Below are positions 16,938 to 25,275 of a DNA stretch of 64,000 bases, in pieces (the stretch's first letter is position 1; the number at the start of each line of letters is the position of its first letter). Origin of the DNA: Verrucosispora sioxanthis. Its GTDB lineage: Bacteria > Actinomycetota > Actinomycetes > Mycobacteriales > Micromonosporaceae. The notes below the pieces were generated by a model. The model was not told the origin of the DNA and did not search any database. It was given only the letters and a program-made list of their open reading frames with translations. The position numbers and the translations under genes are program-made. The stretch is from NCBI RefSeq assembly GCF_010560025.1, contig NZ_SAIY01000013.1, forward strand, positions 115,522 to 179,521, written 5' to 3'.

Positions 16938-17332
16938 GGCCGCCTCCCATCGGACGTCTCGAATATCCGCCGACCATACCCACACGCCATGTAGTTGTCT
17001 CGTCACGTGCGGCAAGTTGAGGGTGTCGATGGCGCGGCCGGTGGAGGTTCATCCCCCTTGACCCGGCGGTCGTGCCATCGGGGGGCCGCCGCCGGGCGAG
17101 CAACCACGGCGGCCCCCATCCAGCACCGCTCGGCGGTGGCGTCGGGGTGGGGCGGGCACGGACCTCGCGGCGTGGGCCGGTGCGGTCTCGCGGCGTCGCC
17201 GAGCCGGCGCGGGGGGTACCTGCACCTGCGCCGCCTGTCGAGCTGAGAGCGCAGACGACTCAGCCTGCTCCCGAGACGCGCGCCGGATGACCTGTGCAGG
17301 CAGTTCGACCGCCGGACGGAGCGAGGTGAGCA
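16938..17332. other. 395-bp intergenic region, no gene seen
   Basis: This lies between the divergent XRE gene and the repeat-containing gene. It should hold both promoters. I see no RNA gene, long hairpin or conserved coding signal. Confidence 0.4.
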
Positions 17333-17773
17333 GTGCAGCATCGGTGCCGCCGTCCCGCGCCGGGTGAGTGCGTCGGGTCGATCACGCCGGGGGAGCTACT
17401 CCTACTGACCCGCACGGCATCCCCGCAGTTCGTCCGTCCGATCACGGTCCGGGTCATCCGGCACCGCACCGACCGGACCACCTATGACGGCTGGACCTGG
17501 ATCGAGTGCTACCAACTCGACGCCAGGGGCGACGCGGTGGAGCGCCGCGAGCTGTTCCTGATGCCGGCCGGCCTGATCCGGAGCGGCGACCGTGCTTCGC
17601 ACCTGCGCGCCGGGCCGGGCCGACCGACCGAGGTGGGCCAATCTTCCGGGCCGGGCCAATCGTCCGAGCTGGGCCAATCGTCCGAGCTGGGCCAATCGTC
17701 CGAGCTGGGTCAGCCCTCCGAGGTGGGCCAACCGTTTGACGTGGGCCAACCGTCCGGGGCGGTGCGCCGATGA
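17333..17773 (+). CDS. Hypothetical protein with GQSSEL hexapeptide repeat
   Basis: A 146-residue protein. The N-terminal ~95 residues look like a small folded domain (ITPGELLLLTRTASPQFVRP, then TWIECYQLDARGDAVERREL). The C-terminal ~45 residues are a low-complexity hexapeptide repeat, GQSSEL/GQPSEV, encoded by an 18-bp tandem repeat. The start is GTG at 17333 behind a purine-rich GAGGTGAG. Its stop overlaps the start of the next gene (ATGA). The function is unknown. Confidence 0.6.
   Translation: MQHRCRRPAPGECVGSITPGELLLLTRTASPQFVRPITVRVIRHRTDRTTYDGWTWIECYQLDARGDAVERRELFLMPAGLIRSGDRASHLRAGPGRPTEVGQSSGPGQSSELGQSSELGQSSELGQPSEVGQPFDVGQPSGAVRR
17633..17756 (+). repeat. 18-bp tandem repeat inside coding sequence
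   Basis: A unit near GGGCCAATCGTCCGAGCT is repeated about seven times with decay at both ends. The three central copies are nearly identical. The unit keeps the reading frame (6 codons). Confidence 0.8.
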
Positions 17774-18066
17774 GGCGTCGTCGCCCGGAACACGTGCCGT
17801 CCCGCCCGACCTGGCGTTGCCGGAACTGCGGTGCCCGGTGGCCGTGCGGCGCGGCGAAACTCCGGCTCCTCCGCCAGTACCGGGGCGATCGGGTCGCGCT
17901 GCTGGTTCACCTCGCGACCCTGTACGCCCAAGCGGACGCGCAGCTCGGTGACACCTCGTCGGCGGTCGGGCTGTTCGACCGCTTCGTGTCCTGGGCGCGT
18001 GTGCGAGGTCAGGAGGCTGTCCGCGTACCGTCGCGGGAGCCGGACCGGGACGGGGCCGGCGCATGA
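17770..18066 (+). CDS. Small CxxC-containing hypothetical protein
   Basis: A 98-residue protein translationally coupled to the previous gene by ATGA. Near its N-terminus it has CRNCGARWPCGAAKLRLL, a CxxC...C cluster that resembles a half zinc ribbon. A helical segment (VALLVHLATLYAQADAQL) and a basic/acidic tail follow. Actinomycete genomes often carry such short proteins next to XRE/DUF397 pairs; the function is unknown. Confidence 0.6.
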   Translation: MRRRRPEHVPSRPTWRCRNCGARWPCGAAKLRLLRQYRGDRVALLVHLATLYAQADAQLGDTSSAVGLFDRFVSWARVRGQEAVRVPSREPDRDGAGA

Positions 18067-18067
18067 C

Positions 18068-18098
18068 CAGGGGCCGCTCCCGGTCGGAACGGCCCCTG
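18068..18098. terminator. Hairpin between convergent genes
   Basis: CAGGGGCCG (18068-18076) pairs with CGGCCCCTG (18090-18098) between the convergent genes ending at 18066 and 18115. Confidence 0.6.
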
Positions 18099-18114
18099 CC
18101 CCCGTTGTCGCGCG

Positions 18115-19326
18115 TCAGCCCGGTACGACGCCGGGCTGTGGTGGTTGCTCGCCCGGACGGGCGGTGACGGTCGCCGCGACGGCGACCACGAGCCCGGCGA
18201 CGGTGAGCGCGAGCACGAGCCACTGCGGGCCGAACGGGTAGTACTCGCCGGGCGTGAAGGCACTGTGCACGGTCAGCGGCGGGCCGCCTTCGACGCTGCC
18301 GTCCCGAAACACCCGCATGACGTTGCCGTAGAGCGCGACAGCCGGCAGGGCCAGCGCCGTCAGGGTCGCGCCCCAGAGCGCGGCGGCGGTGCGGCGTCGT
18401 CCGGGCGGCGCTGCCGCCATCCGGTACGCGACGGCCGCCGCGACCAGCCAGCCGGTGAGCAGCCCGGCGGCGGTGCCGACGACGACAAGCGGCAGGAACG
18501 CTGTGGTCTGCTTCGGCATCGCGTAGAACGAGACGTGACTGGGAAGGTCGACGGCGCTGTTCTCCGCCGGGTTCCAGCCCGTCACGTTGACGATCAGGCC
18601 GCCGGACTCGGCGGTGAAACGCTTGCCGTGCAGCGGAACCTCGATGGGCGAGCCACTGTCGTCGACGGTGCCCGACATGCCGGTGATCGGGGTGAAGCCG
18701 GAGACCGACCAGCCATCGGCGGCGAACCGCTCCCGGACTTGGTCGGCATCCCAGGTGCCGTCGGCCTGACTGGACGAATGGGCCGTGTCGGCGGTCCACG
18801 ATGACGACGAGTAAAGGAGGTGAATGGTGTCGTCTCCGCCGGCCTGCTTGGTGAGTCTGGCCATGCCTGCCTCGTCGGGCAGGTCGGCGAAGGTCTGGGC
18901 ACCCAGCCACGAGCCGGCGGCGGCACCGAAGCCGCCAATCGTCAACGCGGTGAGCACCGCCGCGATCGCCATGAACGGCCGACCGGCCGGCAGCCGGAAC
19001 CGCAGTCGCAGGCCGCTGCCGATTAGGTGCAGGGCCTCGGCGACCCGGGGTCGGCGCTGGCCCGGCTCCGCCATCTCCAGCAGCGTGGTTACCACCTCGG
19101 TGCCGTGCCGCCGCCGGTGCCGACGCGGGTAGGCGAGCAGCAGCGTGCGGTACCCACGCTCCAGGCGGTTGTCGGCGGTCGGCCATGCGGCGGTGCTCGG
19201 GCTCGGGGTGCTGGAGTCGTGGGCCGGCCTGGCGGCGGAGTTCCCGTCGTTGGCCGGCCGTGCTGCGCTGGGGTCGGATGCCGGCCAGGCAGCGTTGGGG
19301 TCCGGTGCCGGCCAGGCGGCGGTCAT
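18115..19326 (-). CDS. Membrane protein, partner of PadR regulator
   Basis: A 403-residue protein. Residues 1-50 are a repetitive AWPAxDP/ARPAxD low-complexity extension. There follow a cytoplasmic basic segment (LLLAYPRRHRRRHGTEVVTTLLEMAEPG), one TM helix near residues 118-140, an extracellular loop of about 130 residues, two TM helices near residues 268-290 and 310-330, and a last TM near 375-395. The YPRRHRRRHGxEvv...LLxxA segment is common in permease-like proteins regulated by PadR. It overlaps the upstream padR gene by 4 bp. It has no ATPase motif; it is perhaps a stress-induced membrane protein. Confidence 0.75.
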   Translation of the reverse strand: MTAAWPAPDPNAAWPASDPSAARPANDGNSAARPAHDSSTPSPSTAAWPTADNRLERGYRTLLLAYPRRHRRRHGTEVVTTLLEMAEPGQRRPRVAEALHLIGSGLRLRFRLPAGRPFMAIAAVLTALTIGGFGAAAGSWLGAQTFADLPDEAGMARLTKQAGGDDTIHLLYSSSSWTADTAHSSSQADGTWDADQVRERFAADGWSVSGFTPITGMSGTVDDSGSPIEVPLHGKRFTAESGGLIVNVTGWNPAENSAVDLPSHVSFYAMPKQTTAFLPLVVVGTAAGLLTGWLVAAAVAYRMAAAPPGRRRTAAALWGATLTALALPAVALYGNVMRVFRDGSVEGGPPLTVHSAFTPGEYYPFGPQWLVLALTVAGLVVAVAATVTARPGEQPPQPGVVPG

Positions 19327-19688
19327 CCGGTCACCTCGCCTGCGGTCGGGGCGCTCATCCGGCCGAAGCTCAGCGCACCGCCCAGGCGTCTGCCCAACTG
19401 GACCTCGGCCGCAGCGGCGTGCCGGCGCAGCCGCTCGACCTGTGCCTGCAACGCGGCGGCTCCGGCGTCGCTGAGCCGGTAGTAGCGGCGCAGTCGGCCT
19501 TCGACCGCCTCCTCCCGGTCGACGGTGACCAGGCCCTGCTCGGTCAGCCGGTCCAGCGCACCGTAGAGGGTGCCCGGCCGCAACTTGACCTCGCCCGCCG
19601 ACAGCTCGTCGACCGCCCGGATGACCCCGTAACCGTGTAGCGGCTGCGCCGCCAGCGCGGTGAGGATCAGAAATGTGGGCTCCTGCAT
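19323..19688 (-). CDS. PadR-family transcriptional regulator
   Basis: A 121-residue PadR protein. The winged helix covers residues 1-80 (FLILTALAAQPLHGYGVI, LRPGTLYGALDRLTEQGLV, then RRYYRLSDAGAAAL), and a short C-terminal dimerisation helix follows. It is first in an operon with a membrane protein. A palindrome lies in the promoter spacer, so the protein probably represses its own operon. Confidence 0.9.
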   Translation of the reverse strand: MQEPTFLILTALAAQPLHGYGVIRAVDELSAGEVKLRPGTLYGALDRLTEQGLVTVDREEAVEGRLRRYYRLSDAGAAALQAQVERLRRHAAAAEVQLGRRLGGALSFGRMSAPTAGEVTG

Positions 19689-19695
19689 GAGGAAG

Positions 19696-19724
19696 ATAGT
19701 ACGGCTGACGATATATACCGTCTA
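19696..19724 (-). promoter_or_regulatory. padR promoter with palindromic operator in the spacer
   Basis: On the minus strand TAGACG (19719-19724) and TACTAT (19696-19701) are separated by 17 bp. The imperfect palindrome GACGATATATACCGTC (19707-19722) overlaps the -35 box and spacer. The -10 ends 7 bp before the ATG and no ribosome site is visible, so the mRNA may be leaderless. Confidence 0.5.
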
Positions 19725-19858
19725 CCGATCATGAATGGCCGAAGCGGTTCGGTGCGGCCTGGCGGCGGTGCGGCCTAGCTGTGGTGCGGTCTCGCGGCGG
19801 TGTGCCGGTGCGGCGAGTCGGGGACGGGGCGGTCCAGGCTGGCGACACCAAGAAGACA

Positions 19859-19882
19859 CCCTCCGGCACCGGTGCCGGAGGG
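19859..19882 (-). terminator. Terminator of the secreted repeat protein gene
   Basis: A 24-bp perfect palindrome (CCCTCCGGCACC and its complement), 48 bp past the stop of the gene ending at 19930. Confidence 0.65.
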
Positions 19883-19929
19883 CGTGACAGCCACGGGATT
19901 CCCCCAACGGGCAGGGGTTCCGCGACGTG

Positions 19930-21075
19930 CTACTTCTTAAGGGCCACGTGATCACCTGCGGCCGAGACGGACGCGACCGTGGCGTTCCCCGCGTATGAGA
20001 AGCGCCAGTAGCCGGCGGCCTTGCTGGTGGTGGTCGTCTTCAGGTAGCCCTTGGCGTCGGTGTAGACGGTCTTGACAGTCGTGTACGTGCTGCTGCCGGA
20101 CTTGCGGAACTGGAGCTTTACCGGCTGCTTCGCGTACCCGGCGAAGGTGCTGGCGGCGTCGGTGGTGGCCCGGGTCAGCCGACCGGTGACGGTGAGCTTG
20201 CCGCCCTTGACCACCGGCTCCGGAGCGGCGTTCACGGTCAGCTTGGAAACCTTGTAGAGGGTCACGCTGTCCGCGCCCGAGGTTGAGCCGACGGAAGTGC
20301 TGCTGCCGGCGAACGACCATCGCCACGTACCCGAGGTGGTGGCCTTGACTGTCGTCTTCAGCGTGCCGTCGGAACCGGCGGTGACGGTCTTGACGGTGCT
20401 GTACGAGGTGGCACCGGCCTTCTTGAACTGGAGCTGGACCGGCTGGCTCGGATAGCCGACCACCACGTAGGTGCTGCCGTCGGCCGTGAGGTGGTTCCAG
20501 TTGGGCTGGGTGAGCTGCCCTGAGACGGTCAGGGTGCCGTTCTTGCGGACCGGCTCCGGCGTCGCATTCGCCGTTGCCAGCCAGGTCTGCTTCAGCAGTG
20601 GAACACTGTCCGCCGCCGCACTTATCAGGTTGTCGTAACGCCCACCGTCGAGCGCGTAGCCGTGAATCGACAGGTGGACGGGACGGCCCGCCGACGCGTT
20701 GTCCACGTGGTACTGACGAACCATCGCGGTTCCGGTGCAGATCTGCGTGGTGGCGGTGGCTGTCACGCAGTTCATCTCGTAGCCGGGCGTGCCCTCCAGG
20801 AAGACGAAGAAGTAGCCGCCGCCGATGGTACGCAGCCTCGCGCTGATCCGTACGACTCCACCGGAGTCGTCGTAGATCTCCGTCCGCACCGGCACCTCGA
20901 CCAGTCCGCTGGTGCCCATGACGATCGGTCTGCCGTTGTTGATGGTGGTGCTCAGGATCTTGGTGTCGTGGTAACTCGGTTCGGCATGGGCCGGCGGCGC
21001 CAGCAGCAGGCCACCCGCGATGGCTCCTGTCAGGATCAATCCGACATGACGGAAGGGCGTCAAGAGGTCCCCCAT
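19930..21075 (-). CDS. Secreted protein with two Ig-like repeats
   Basis: A 381-residue exported protein. The signal peptide reaches about residue 31 (LTGAIAGGLLLAPPAHAE). The N-terminal ~140 residues are a beta-rich domain with one cysteine pair (EMNCVTATATTQICTG). Two related ~95-residue repeats follow, each starting TPEPVRKNGTLTVSGQLT or APEPVVKGGKLTVTGRLT and ending in a YWRFSYAGN-like strand, an Ig/bacterial surface-type module common in actinomycetes. It is extracellular; the ligand is unknown. Confidence 0.75.
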   Translation of the reverse strand: MGDLLTPFRHVGLILTGAIAGGLLLAPPAHAEPSYHDTKILSTTINNGRPIVMGTSGLVEVPVRTEIYDDSGGVVRISARLRTIGGGYFFVFLEGTPGYEMNCVTATATTQICTGTAMVRQYHVDNASAGRPVHLSIHGYALDGGRYDNLISAAADSVPLLKQTWLATANATPEPVRKNGTLTVSGQLTQPNWNHLTADGSTYVVVGYPSQPVQLQFKKAGATSYSTVKTVTAGSDGTLKTTVKATTSGTWRWSFAGSSTSVGSTSGADSVTLYKVSKLTVNAAPEPVVKGGKLTVTGRLTRATTDAASTFAGYAKQPVKLQFRKSGSSTYTTVKTVYTDAKGYLKTTTTSKAAGYWRFSYAGNATVASVSAAGDHVALKK

Positions 21076-21242
21076 GGCTCAGGACCGCGTCTGCGACGTG
21101 GTGGCCGCATCGTGCCACACCGATCAGCCATGATCAAGAAGTCGACAGGGGACCTGGCGGCGGAGTTCGCGGCGGTGGGTGCGCGGCGGGTTGGCGTCAG
21201 CCAGGATTCCTGGCGGTGCTCGCCCGGGTGCCGACCACGAGA

Positions 21243-21273
21243 AAGGCCCCGACCTGGAATCGGTCGGGGCCTT
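21243..21273 (-). terminator. Terminator of tRNA-Ser(GGA)
   Basis: AAGGCCCCGACC (21243-21254) pairs with GGTCGGGGCCTT (21262-21273), a 12-bp stem 22 bp past the tRNA 3' end. Confidence 0.75.
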
Positions 21274-21294
21274 ACATCTACCTGCTCAGGTGAG

Positions 21295-21379
21295 CGGAGG
21301 ATACGAGATTCGAACTCGTGAGGGTGTTAACCCAACACGCTTTCCAAGCGTGCGCCCTAGGCCTCTAGGCGAATCCTCC
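21295..21379 (-). tRNA. tRNA-Ser (GGA)
   Basis: On the minus strand the acceptor stem is GGAGGAT/ATCCTCC. The anticodon loop TTGGAAA gives anticodon GGA on a CACGC/GCGTG stem. A long variable arm is present and the T-loop is TTCGAAT. Discriminator G. CCA is not encoded. Confidence 0.95.
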
Positions 21380-21454
21380 GCGAGCCAGGATACAGGTCCG
21401 CGCCGAGCTTCCCACCCCACCACCCCCTGAGGATCCGTGGCCGGTCGGGTAGGC

Positions 21455-21548
21455 TGGGGGCACCTCCCGTGCGGCGGTATCTCGTGAACCTCCCCAGGGC
21501 CGGAAGGCAGCAAGGATAAGCGAGCTCTGCCGGGTGCACGGGGGGCCT
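21455..21548 (+). ncRNA. ffs: Signal recognition particle RNA (4.5S type)
   Basis: The conserved domain IV is clear: CCGGAAGGCAGCAAGGATAAGC with the GGAAG loop region and the AGCAAGG side, closed by CTCCCC/GGGG-type pairing. The outer stem CCCGTGC/GCACGGG closes the RNA. Its position directly upstream of dnaX is common in actinobacteria. The ends are approximate. Confidence 0.85.
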
Positions 21549-21824
21549 TTCTGTCTCCGGCGCTCTCCGGCGCTCGCTGGCGTTCTCCAGTTGCGGCATC
21601 CTGGGGTTTCCCGGCCGCTGGAGGCCGCAAGATGCCGCAACCGGAGTGGATCACCTGCGGCCCGCGCGTCCAGTGGGTCAGCCGGCGGCCGGCACGTCGA
21701 GTGGATCATTCAGGGGCGCGGCCTGCCGGAAGCCGGGCGGGCCACCCGGGGCGACTCGGCGGGGTGGGTGGTCAGGCGGGCGAGGTCGGCGCAGAATGGC
21801 TCGGTCGAGAGGAGGCGGGACGCC

Positions 21825-23339
21825 GTGGCACTGGCGCTCTACCGCAAGTACCGGCCGCGTACCTTCGCCGAGGTCATCGGGCAGGAGCACGTCACCGAGC
21901 CGCTGTCGCAGGCGCTGCGTAGCGGGCGGCTCAACCACGCGTACCTCTTCTCCGGCCCGCGCGGCTGCGGAAAGACCTCGAGCGCCCGCATCCTGGCCCG
22001 CTCGCTCAACTGCGAGCACGGGCCCACCCCGGAGCCCTGCGGCACCTGCGACTCCTGTCGCTCGCTGGCCGGCGACGGGGCTGGCTCGATCGACGTCATC
22101 GAGATCGACGCGGCCAGCCACGGTGGTGTGGACGACGCCCGTGAGCTGCGGGAGAAGGCGTTCTTCGCGCCGGCCAACAGCCGTTTCAAGATCTATGTGA
22201 TCGACGAGGCGCACATGGTCTCGTCGGCCGGCTTCAACGCGTTGCTGAAGCTGGTCGAGGAGCCGCCGGAGTACGTCAAGTTCATCTTCGCCACCACCGA
22301 GCCGGAGAAGGTCCTCGGTACCATCAAGTCGCGGACCCACCACTACCCGTTCCGGCTGATCCCGCCGAAGGTGCTCCGGCCCTATCTTGAGCAGCTCTGC
22401 GAGGCCGAGGGGGTGCAGGTCGAGCCGGCGGTGTTCCCGCTCGTGGTGCGCGCCGGTGGCGGCAGCGCCCGGGACAGCCTCTCCGTACTCGACCAGCTCA
22501 TCGCCGGTGCCGGTCCCGACGGGGTGAGCTACGCCCGGGCCGCCGCGCTGCTCGGGGTGACCGACGCGGCGCTCATCGACGAGATGTGCGACGCCCTCGC
22601 CGCCGGGGACGGTGCCGCCGCGTACGCCACCGTCGACCGGGTCGCCGAGGCCGGGCACGACCCTCGCCGGTTCGCCGCCGACCTGCTGGAACGGCTGCGC
22701 GACCTGATCGTGCTCCAGCAGGTTCCCGACGCGGTGGCCAAGGGCCTCATCGACGGGCCGGACGACCAGATCGAGCGGATGGCCGCCCAGGCGCAGCAGC
22801 TCGGCCCGGGCATCCTGTCCCGCTGCGCCGACATCGTGCACGACGGCCTGGTGGAGATGCGCGGCACCACCGCGCCCCGGCTGCTGCTCGAACTGATCTG
22901 CGCCCGGATGCTGCTGCCGGGTGTCGACGACTCCACCGGCGGCCTGCTCCAACGCCTCGAACGGATGGAGCGCCGGCTCACCCTCGCCGGCACCGACGCG
23001 CCGCCGCCCGCCACCAACCCCCCGGCGGTACGCACCCAGCCTCCCGCCGCGCCCGCGGCTGCCGCCGCGAACCGGGCCGGGACCGGCGCTGCCGCGCCGG
23101 CTACCGCCACCTCGCCAGCATCCGGTGCGGGCGCCGCCTCGGCTACCGGCCGCGACAGCGCGTCCTGGCGGCCGACAGCGGCGGCGGTCACCCCACTCGT
23201 CTCGGGGCGACCTGGCGTCGGCCGGTCATGGCGACGGGTCGTCGTCGGCTGGCTTCGGCGGCACGACTCGGAACGCCGGTCCTGGCGGCGCGAACCCGGC
23301 AGCCGGTCCTGGCGGCGCGAACCCGGCAGCCGGTCGTGA
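21825..23339 (+). CDS. dnaX: DNA polymerase III gamma/tau subunit, N-terminal part
   Basis: The GTG start behind GAGAGGAGG gives MALALYRKYRPRTFAEVIGQ. The clamp-loader ATPase is complete: Walker A GPRGCGKTSSA near residue 45, the zinc module C..C..C..C at about 64-82, Walker B VIDEAHM near 125, and the SRC-like sensor 'IKSRTHHY' near 168. The oligomerisation domain III runs to about residue 375. The frame then enters the A/P/G-rich linker and shifts near a G-run at 23204-23207, so it ends artificially at 23339 (504 residues). If the sequence is right, only a gamma-like protein is made. Confidence 0.9.
   Translation: MALALYRKYRPRTFAEVIGQEHVTEPLSQALRSGRLNHAYLFSGPRGCGKTSSARILARSLNCEHGPTPEPCGTCDSCRSLAGDGAGSIDVIEIDAASHGGVDDARELREKAFFAPANSRFKIYVIDEAHMVSSAGFNALLKLVEEPPEYVKFIFATTEPEKVLGTIKSRTHHYPFRLIPPKVLRPYLEQLCEAEGVQVEPAVFPLVVRAGGGSARDSLSVLDQLIAGAGPDGVSYARAAALLGVTDAALIDEMCDALAAGDGAAAYATVDRVAEAGHDPRRFAADLLERLRDLIVLQQVPDAVAKGLIDGPDDQIERMAAQAQQLGPGILSRCADIVHDGLVEMRGTTAPRLLLELICARMLLPGVDDSTGGLLQRLERMERRLTLAGTDAPPPATNPPAVRTQPPAAPAAAAANRAGTGAAAPATATSPASGAGAASATGRDSASWRPTAAAVTPLVSGRPGVGRSWRRVVVGWLRRHDSERRSWRREPGSRSWRREPGSRS
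23275..23328 (+). repeat. 27-bp tandem duplication in the dnaX linker
   Basis: Two adjacent identical copies of a 27-bp unit encode GPGGANPAA in the frame that fits the linker composition. It lies among the frame breaks. Confidence 0.7.
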
Positions 23340-24738
23340 CGGAGTGACCTCGACGGCCGGTCCTGGTGCGGGCGGTACCGCAGCCTTTGGCGGAGCCGAC
23401 GGTCACCGCGCCGGCATGAACGGGACCGCTGCCGGTCCGGCCGGCGGACCCGGTGACGGCCGTCCGGCGCGACCGGGCGGCACCCAGGACGGTGTGCCGA
23501 CCGACGCGGCCACGCCCGGCGACCCGTGCCGGCGTCGGCCGTCATGCCCGACCCGGCGACCCCGGAACCCCTCGTCCCGGTGCGGCGGCTCCCGGCGCAC
23601 TGGACGCGGTCGCGGTGCGCCGGGTCTGGCCGGAGGTGGTCGGCAAGGTCAACCGGAGCAACAAGCGGATCGCCGCGCTGATGCGCGACGCGGTCGTCCG
23701 TGACCTCGACGGGGACACCCTCGTGCTGACTGTGAAGTCGGCGGTGCTGGCCCGGATGATGTCCGACCACGCGCAGGTGCTCACCGACGCGCTCTACGAG
23801 GAGTTGGGCGGGCGCTGGCAGATCCGCTGCGAGGTGGCCGGTGAACGGGGCGGGGCGTCGCCTGGTCCGCACCGCAGCCCGTCCGCTCCCGGCCCGGCCC
23901 CGGTCGACGCCAGTCCGCAGGTGCCCGCAGGGCGGGCCGATCAGGCCGCTCCGGCGGTGCCGCTGGCGCCCGTCGGTCGGATACTCCGGCTGCCACCACG
24001 GCTGAGGACAGCGACGACGACTGGCCCGAGCCGGCCCGCCCAGGTGGCAGCGCCCCGTCCGCTGCCGACGACTGGCCGGAGGCGGCCCGTCCCGGCGGCG
24101 GGTCGGTCGACGCGGCGGCGGACCCGTCGGGCGACCCTCCGGCGGCTGGCTCGCACACCTCGGCGGACCCGGTTGCGCCGGGCGTCCCGTCGAGCCGTGG
24201 CGCGGGTGACGGCTCACCGGTCGCCGGCCCGGACGGCGCGGGGACGCACGCCGGTGGGCCGGACGGGGCGCGGACGTTCGTCGGATCGGCTGGAGCGGCT
24301 ACGACCGCCGGGTCGGGTGGGGCTCGGGCGAACGGTGGGTCGGGCGGCCATGGGCCCGGTGCCGCACCGCGCCAGGCGGGAGCGCCCAACGGCAGTGGCA
24401 GCTCCGGTGGTGCCCCGGTGAGCAGCGCGATCGCGGCGGCTCGGGCGGCCGCGGCCGGGCGGGGGACGCGTACCGCCAAGGGGGTCCGGCAGACCGCGGA
24501 CGCGGAGTTCGCCGGCGAACCGCCGTACGACCCGGATTTCGACGGCCCGTTGCGCGGTGGCGCGGGACGTCCCGGCGTTGCTCAACCGCCCGCCACTCCC
24601 GCCTACGAGGGCTTCGATCCGGGTGACGAGCCACTCGACGAGATCGTCGACGAGAAGACCGCCCGCGAGTCGAGCGAGGAACAGGCCGTACGCCTGCTCC
24701 GCGACGCCTTCGGCACCGTCGAAAAAATCAGCGACTAA
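23340..24738 (+). pseudogene. dnaX: dnaX 3' part (tau C-terminal domains), frame-shifted
   Basis: The continuation of dnaX is spread over frames. Linker-like sequence (GFGGTTRNAGPGGANPAAG) is in frame +1 relative to the start. Domain-IV-like sequence (VAVRRVWPEVVGKVNRSN, then LVLTVKSAVLARMMSDHAQ) is in frame +2. From about 23983 the final segment (TPAATTAEDSDDDWPEPA, through APVSSAIAAA) returns to frame +1 and ends AVRLLRDAFGTVEKISD. Apparent break sites are an extra G at 23204-23207, missing bases near 23523-23525, 23579-23580 and 23979-23980. All fall in short G/C runs. Protein-level sequence is well conserved on both sides, so sequence errors are more likely than decay. Confidence 0.7.
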
Positions 24739-24768
24739 CCCACCCCACCCCACCCCACCCCTCAGCGT

Positions 24769-24838
24769 CGATCTTGCAGTTCTCGTCTCCGCGAATGCTG
24801 CCGAAGCCGGCATAAGGGCGACCAGAAGTGCAAGATCG
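24769..24838. terminator. Long GATC-containing hairpin 2
   Basis: CGATCTTGCAGTTCT (24769-24783) pairs with AGAAGTGCAAGATCG (24824-24838) with one mismatch. It follows the dnaX stop and a CCCCACC repeat tract. It shares the GATCTTGCAGTT core with hairpin 4. Confidence 0.6.
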
Positions 24839-24934
24839 GCGGGAAGAAAGGTGACCGGGGTGCGGCGCGCGGGGTAGGTCGGTGGGTGGCGTTAGGGTGG
24901 GCGGCGGCAGAAAAGGCGAGTCGAGGGAGTCATC

Positions 24935-25267
24935 GTGCGGCCTGGTGGACAGCCGAACATGCAGCAGATGCTGAAGCAGGCGCAGAAGATGCAGCAGCAG
25001 ATCGCCAAGGCGCAGGCTGAGCTGGCCGAGGCCGAGGTGACCGGCACCGCCGGTGGCGGCCTGGTGACCGCTGTCGTCGCCGGCTCCGGCGAGATCAAGA
25101 GCATCAAGATCGACCCGAAGGCCGTCGACCCGGACGACGTGGAGACGCTGGAGGATCTCGTCGTCGCCGCACTGCACAACGCCACCGAGGCGGCCCGCGA
25201 GTTGACCGAGCAGAAGATGGGCCCGGTCGCGGGCGGGATGGGCGGCCTCGGCCTGCCCGGGTTCTGA
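24935..25267 (+). CDS. ybaB: YbaB/EbfC nucleoid-associated protein
   Basis: A 110-residue protein with the typical start PNMQQMLKQAQKMQQQIAKA and core VTGTAGGGLVTAVVAGSGEI, full length for the family. It forms tweezer-like dimers that bind DNA. Its place between dnaX and recR is the conserved bacterial order. It starts at GTG behind GAGGGAG, and recR begins 8 bp after the stop. Confidence 0.93.
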   Translation: MRPGGQPNMQQMLKQAQKMQQQIAKAQAELAEAEVTGTAGGGLVTAVVAGSGEIKSIKIDPKAVDPDDVETLEDLVVAALHNATEAARELTEQKMGPVAGGMGGLGLPGF

Positions 25268-25275
25268 GCCCACAG

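Noticed and set aside
23150..23990. Programmed frameshifting in dnaX
   Set aside because: More than one shift in both directions is needed and there is no A/T slippery heptamer or single downstream stem as in E. coli; indels in G/C runs are simpler.
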